DNA of 8,186 bases. It comes from Alphaproteobacteria bacterium. GTDB lineage: Bacteria > Pseudomonadota > Alphaproteobacteria > Sphingomonadales > Emcibacteraceae. Positions 6,142 to 8,186 of the stretch are shown here, piece after piece. The notes beneath the pieces were generated by a model. It was given only the letters and a program-made list of their open reading frames with translations, had not been told where the DNA came from and did no database searches. Numbering within the stretch: the stretch's first letter is position 1; every line of letters starts with the position of its first letter. The stretch spans positions 1 to 8,186 of the forward strand of contig JAADGA010000053.1 in assembly GCA_013152615.1 (NCBI GenBank), given 5' to 3'. The position numbers and the translations under genes are program-made.

Positions 6142-7326
6142 ATGAAAAATAACAAACAGATTGATATTAACCGGGCGCCGACCATTCTGGCGATGGCCCT
6201 GCTGGCGGCCATTACCCCGGCCCCGGCGGTATTGGGTCCCCTGCTTGTCGGGGCTTATGTCACCAATCTGGGTTTTACCCCTCAACAGGGGGGCTATCTT
6301 ATTGCGGCGGAATTGATTGGCGCGGCATTATCCACCTTTTCAACCCTGATGCTGATTGGACGGGTAAACTGGCACAAGATTCTCTATTGCAGCATTTTTA
6401 TTATCCTGACGGGTTATCTGGTTTCCTATGCGGTGACGTCTTTTGAAATGCTTATGCCGATAAGATTTATCTCCGGGCTTGCCCTTGGCACCATCATGAC
6501 CCTGACAATAGTGGTTTCGGGCATGATGAAGGATCAGGAACGGGCCTTTGGTTTCTGGTCACTGGGGCAGATTATATTTGCCGTTATCGGCTTTGCTGTC
6601 TTGCCTCATATTCTGCCGGATATCGGGGTAAAGGGTTTTTTCCTGATTATGGCTGGTTTTATGGTGTTTCTGCTGGTTCCGGTCCGTTTTATGCCGGCTG
6701 CCGGACGGCCTGAACATCAAAAGGGTCTAGGCAGCGTCTCCCGGGAATTAAAAAAACTTGCGCCGATCGGCCTGCTCGCTCTGCTGTTGTTCTATACTGC
6801 TATCGGTGGGGTATGGGCCTATGTTGAGCGCATCGCCAATCAGGCCGGATTTCAGGCCGACATCATTGGCTATATTTTGTCCGCATCCTCAATTCTGGGG
6901 GTCGTTGGCGCCGGGGCTGCCACCTGGCTCAGCAAAAAATTTGGCCGTCTGTTGCCATCTCTGTGCGGATATGCCCTGATTGGCTTTGGCATGCTGCTGC
7001 TGTTTGGCCTTGACAGTGTGATCGTTTATGCCATCGCGTCTTTTTCATTCAAATTTGCCTGGTGGTTTACCTCACCCTATCTTTTGGCGAATATGACCAA
7101 TCTCGATCCTTCCGGGCGCATTGCAATTCTGGTTAATTTTGTCGTTGCCTGTGGCATGGGCCTCGGACCGGCAATAGCGGCAACAGTGCTGGATTATGCG
7201 GATCGAAACGCCGCCGGGGAACTCAATTACAATGCGGTCATTATCTTTGGGCTCATTTCCCTTGCGATATCACTGCCATTGCTTGTCATTATTATCCGGG
7301 CCAATTCGAGAACGGACAAATGTTGA
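6142..7326 (+). CDS. Major facilitator superfamily transporter, substrate unknown
   Basis: 394-residue integral inner-membrane protein with about 12 hydrophobic segments, roughly at residues 12-36, 50-72, 79-98, 103-128, 138-158, 164-183, 207-227, 240-262, 268-288, 292-315, 326-348 and 364-386. A polar central loop (about 184-205) separates two six-helix halves, as in MFS secondary carriers. The 2-3 loop is represented by GRVNWHK and the 8-9 loop by SKKFGR, degenerate forms of the MFS loop signature. No signal peptide beyond the first helix is seen. The ATG at 6142 has only a weak purine stretch (GAAAGA) upstream. It is divergent from acoA and shares an exact 15-bp element with it, so uptake of the acyloin or ketose used by that operon is a reasonable guess. 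The neighbouring kdgK also allows a sugar-acid substrate. Its last 57 bp overlap the end of kdgK on the opposite strand. Confidence 0.88.
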   Translation: MKNNKQIDINRAPTILAMALLAAITPAPAVLGPLLVGAYVTNLGFTPQQGGYLIAAELIGAALSTFSTLMLIGRVNWHKILYCSIFIILTGYLVSYAVTSFEMLMPIRFISGLALGTIMTLTIVVSGMMKDQERAFGFWSLGQIIFAVIGFAVLPHILPDIGVKGFFLIMAGFMVFLLVPVRFMPAAGRPEHQKGLGSVSRELKKLAPIGLLALLLFYTAIGGVWAYVERIANQAGFQADIIGYILSASSILGVVGAGAATWLSKKFGRLLPSLCGYALIGFGMLLLFGLDSVIVYAIASFSFKFAWWFTSPYLLANMTNLDPSGRIAILVNFVVACGMGLGPAIAATVLDYADRNAAGELNYNAVIIFGLISLAISLPLLVIIIRANSRTDKC

Positions 7327-8186
7327 CGGGAAATGAGCCATGGCCCTCAACGGAATAATCGCCCCGCAGTGACCAATTACCAGCCGTGAGAAATCCACAG
7401 CTTTCCGGCTTGCCTGAACCGGACTGTCCCCCATCAGGCGGCCCGCAATATAGGCAGCGTTAAATGAATCTCCGGCGGCAGTGGTATCGACGGGGTGTTT
7501 GACAACGGCAAGGGCTATTTTTTCTTCCGTGCCCCGGTAAAGCACATAAACGGCTTTTGTTCCCCGCTTGAATATCACCTCATCCACGGCGGTTTCTTTT
7601 AGAAACGACAGGTAATTTTGCGGTGTTTTCAGACCAAAAACGGATCTGATATCTTCTTCAGATGGCAGAAAACATGTGGCATGTTTAATCGCTGTCCTAT
7701 GGGTGGTGGTGGCGGCTTCTGCTGTCTCCCAAAGGGAAGGGCGGTGATTGGGATCATAAATGACACTTCTGCCCTGTCGCTTCATAATCGCCATCAAATT
7801 CAAAAGCCTGGCCCGTCCCTCGGGATATAAAACCGCCAGCGTAATGCCGGAGACATACAGCGCGTCATAGTGGCGGATGTTATCTGCGGTTGGCGCAGTG
7901 TCGCCGGAAAATAATTCACGCGCCGGGGAATGGTCCCGGTCATAGCTAAAGGACCGCTCGCCGTTACTATCAACATCTATTTTATAGCTGCCGGTGCTGC
8001 GGCCCGGGATTTGTGCCACCAGACGGCAGTCAATGCCTTCCTGCTGCCAGGCGACAAGCATATCGCGGCCATGATGATCATCTCCCAGACGGGTAACGTA
8101 GCTAACTCTGGCCCGCTGTCCCTTAAGTAGTCTGGCGAGATAAACCGCAGTATTTAACGTGTCGCCACCAAAGCCGGTTTGGCCCT
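7270..8186 (-). CDS. kdgK: 2-keto-3-deoxygluconate kinase (PfkB family), N-terminus beyond window
   Basis: About 304 residues are visible; the frame runs off the right edge, so roughly 20-30 N-terminal residues are missing. The expected role is ATP-dependent phosphorylation of 2-keto-3-deoxygluconate to KDPG, which an aldolase splits to pyruvate and glyceraldehyde-3-phosphate. Sequence signs in order: near the edge GFGGDTLNTAVYLARL, the N-terminal PfkB substrate-binding stretch seen in KdgK; VTRLGDD; DSNGERSFSYDRD, equivalent to the KDG-contacting region; YDPNHRPSLW, characteristic of KDG kinases; and VDTTAAGDSFNAAY (about 7450-7491), the PfkB ATP/anion-hole signature with the catalytic aspartate. 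GAIIPLRAM near the end is the usual KdgK C-terminus, but about 22 further residues follow. That tail includes the codons overlapping the MFS gene. An internal ATG at 8061 is not the true start, because conserved sequence continues upstream of it. Other PfkB sugar kinases are possible but less likely. Confidence 0.9.
   Translation of the reverse strand, partial: GQTGFGGDTLNTAVYLARLLKGQRARVSYVTRLGDDHHGRDMLVAWQQEGIDCRLVAQIPGRSTGSYKIDVDSNGERSFSYDRDHSPARELFSGDTAPTADNIRHYDALYVSGITLAVLYPEGRARLLNLMAIMKRQGRSVIYDPNHRPSLWETAEAATTTHRTAIKHATCFLPSEEDIRSVFGLKTPQNYLSFLKETAVDEVIFKRGTKAVYVLYRGTEEKIALAVVKHPVDTTAAGDSFNAAYIAGRLMGDSPVQASRKAVDFSRLVIGHCGAIIPLRAMAHFPSTFVRSRIGPDNNDKQWQ

Noticed and set aside
7322..7351. 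Hairpin GTTGA-C-GGG / CCC-TCAAC spanning the MFS stop codon
   Set aside because: The 8-bp stem has a one-base bulge, a 13-nt loop and no T-tract on either strand, and it lies inside kdgK coding sequence. It may aid transcript ending but does not support a terminator call.
7270..8061. kdgK starting at the internal ATG at 8061
   Set aside because: Conserved KdgK sequence (GFGGDTLNTAVYLARL) continues in frame to the right edge, so the gene is cut by the window, not short.

Overview
The window looks like a metabolic island of a moderately GC-rich proteobacterium. Intergenic DNA is AT-rich. An alphaproteobacterium is my best guess from the gene types and protein style, but this is low-confidence. 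I see no RNA genes, CRISPR arrays, insertion sequences or phage genes.

Layout, left to right. (1) A LuxR/NarL-type regulator reads rightward (about 6-1109). (2) A tightly packed leftward operon of four genes converges on it, in transcription order acoA, acoB, acoC and a dihydroxyacetone kinase. The first three encode E1-alpha, E1-beta and a lipoyl/alpha-beta-hydrolase E2 of an acetoin-dehydrogenase-type complex. The kinase is a single-chain DhaK-DhaL fusion. Gene junctions in this operon are a 2-nt gap, a 1-nt overlap and a 4-nt ATGA overlap. (3) A 227-bp AT-rich divergent control region (5915-6141) separates acoA from (4) a rightward 12-helix MFS transporter (6142-7326). (5) A leftward 2-keto-3-deoxygluconate kinase (kdgK-like) enters from the right edge, lacks its N-terminus, and ends inside the transporter gene with a 57-bp tail-to-tail overlap.

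How the genes may work together. The MFS protein could import a small carbon substrate. The Aco complex would cleave an acyloin such as acetoin, with TPP and CoA, to acetyl-CoA plus an aldehyde. The DHA-kinase-family enzyme would phosphorylate a short ketose (dihydroxyacetone, perhaps erythrulose), and KdgK would feed 2-keto-3-deoxygluconate into the Entner-Doudoroff pathway. No E3 (dihydrolipoamide dehydrogenase), acoX or sigma-54 regulator acoR is present. A kinase of short ketoses locked to acyloin-cleavage genes is the main biological oddity, and it raises the possibility that the true substrate is not acetoin.

The most striking non-coding signal is an exact 15-bp sequence, TTTACGCTATTGTTC. 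It occurs twice in the divergent region in opposite orientation, once facing acoA and once facing the transporter, at nearly the same distance from each start codon. This suggests shared control of the two divergent units. A second, separate 24-bp dyad lies in the transporter leader.
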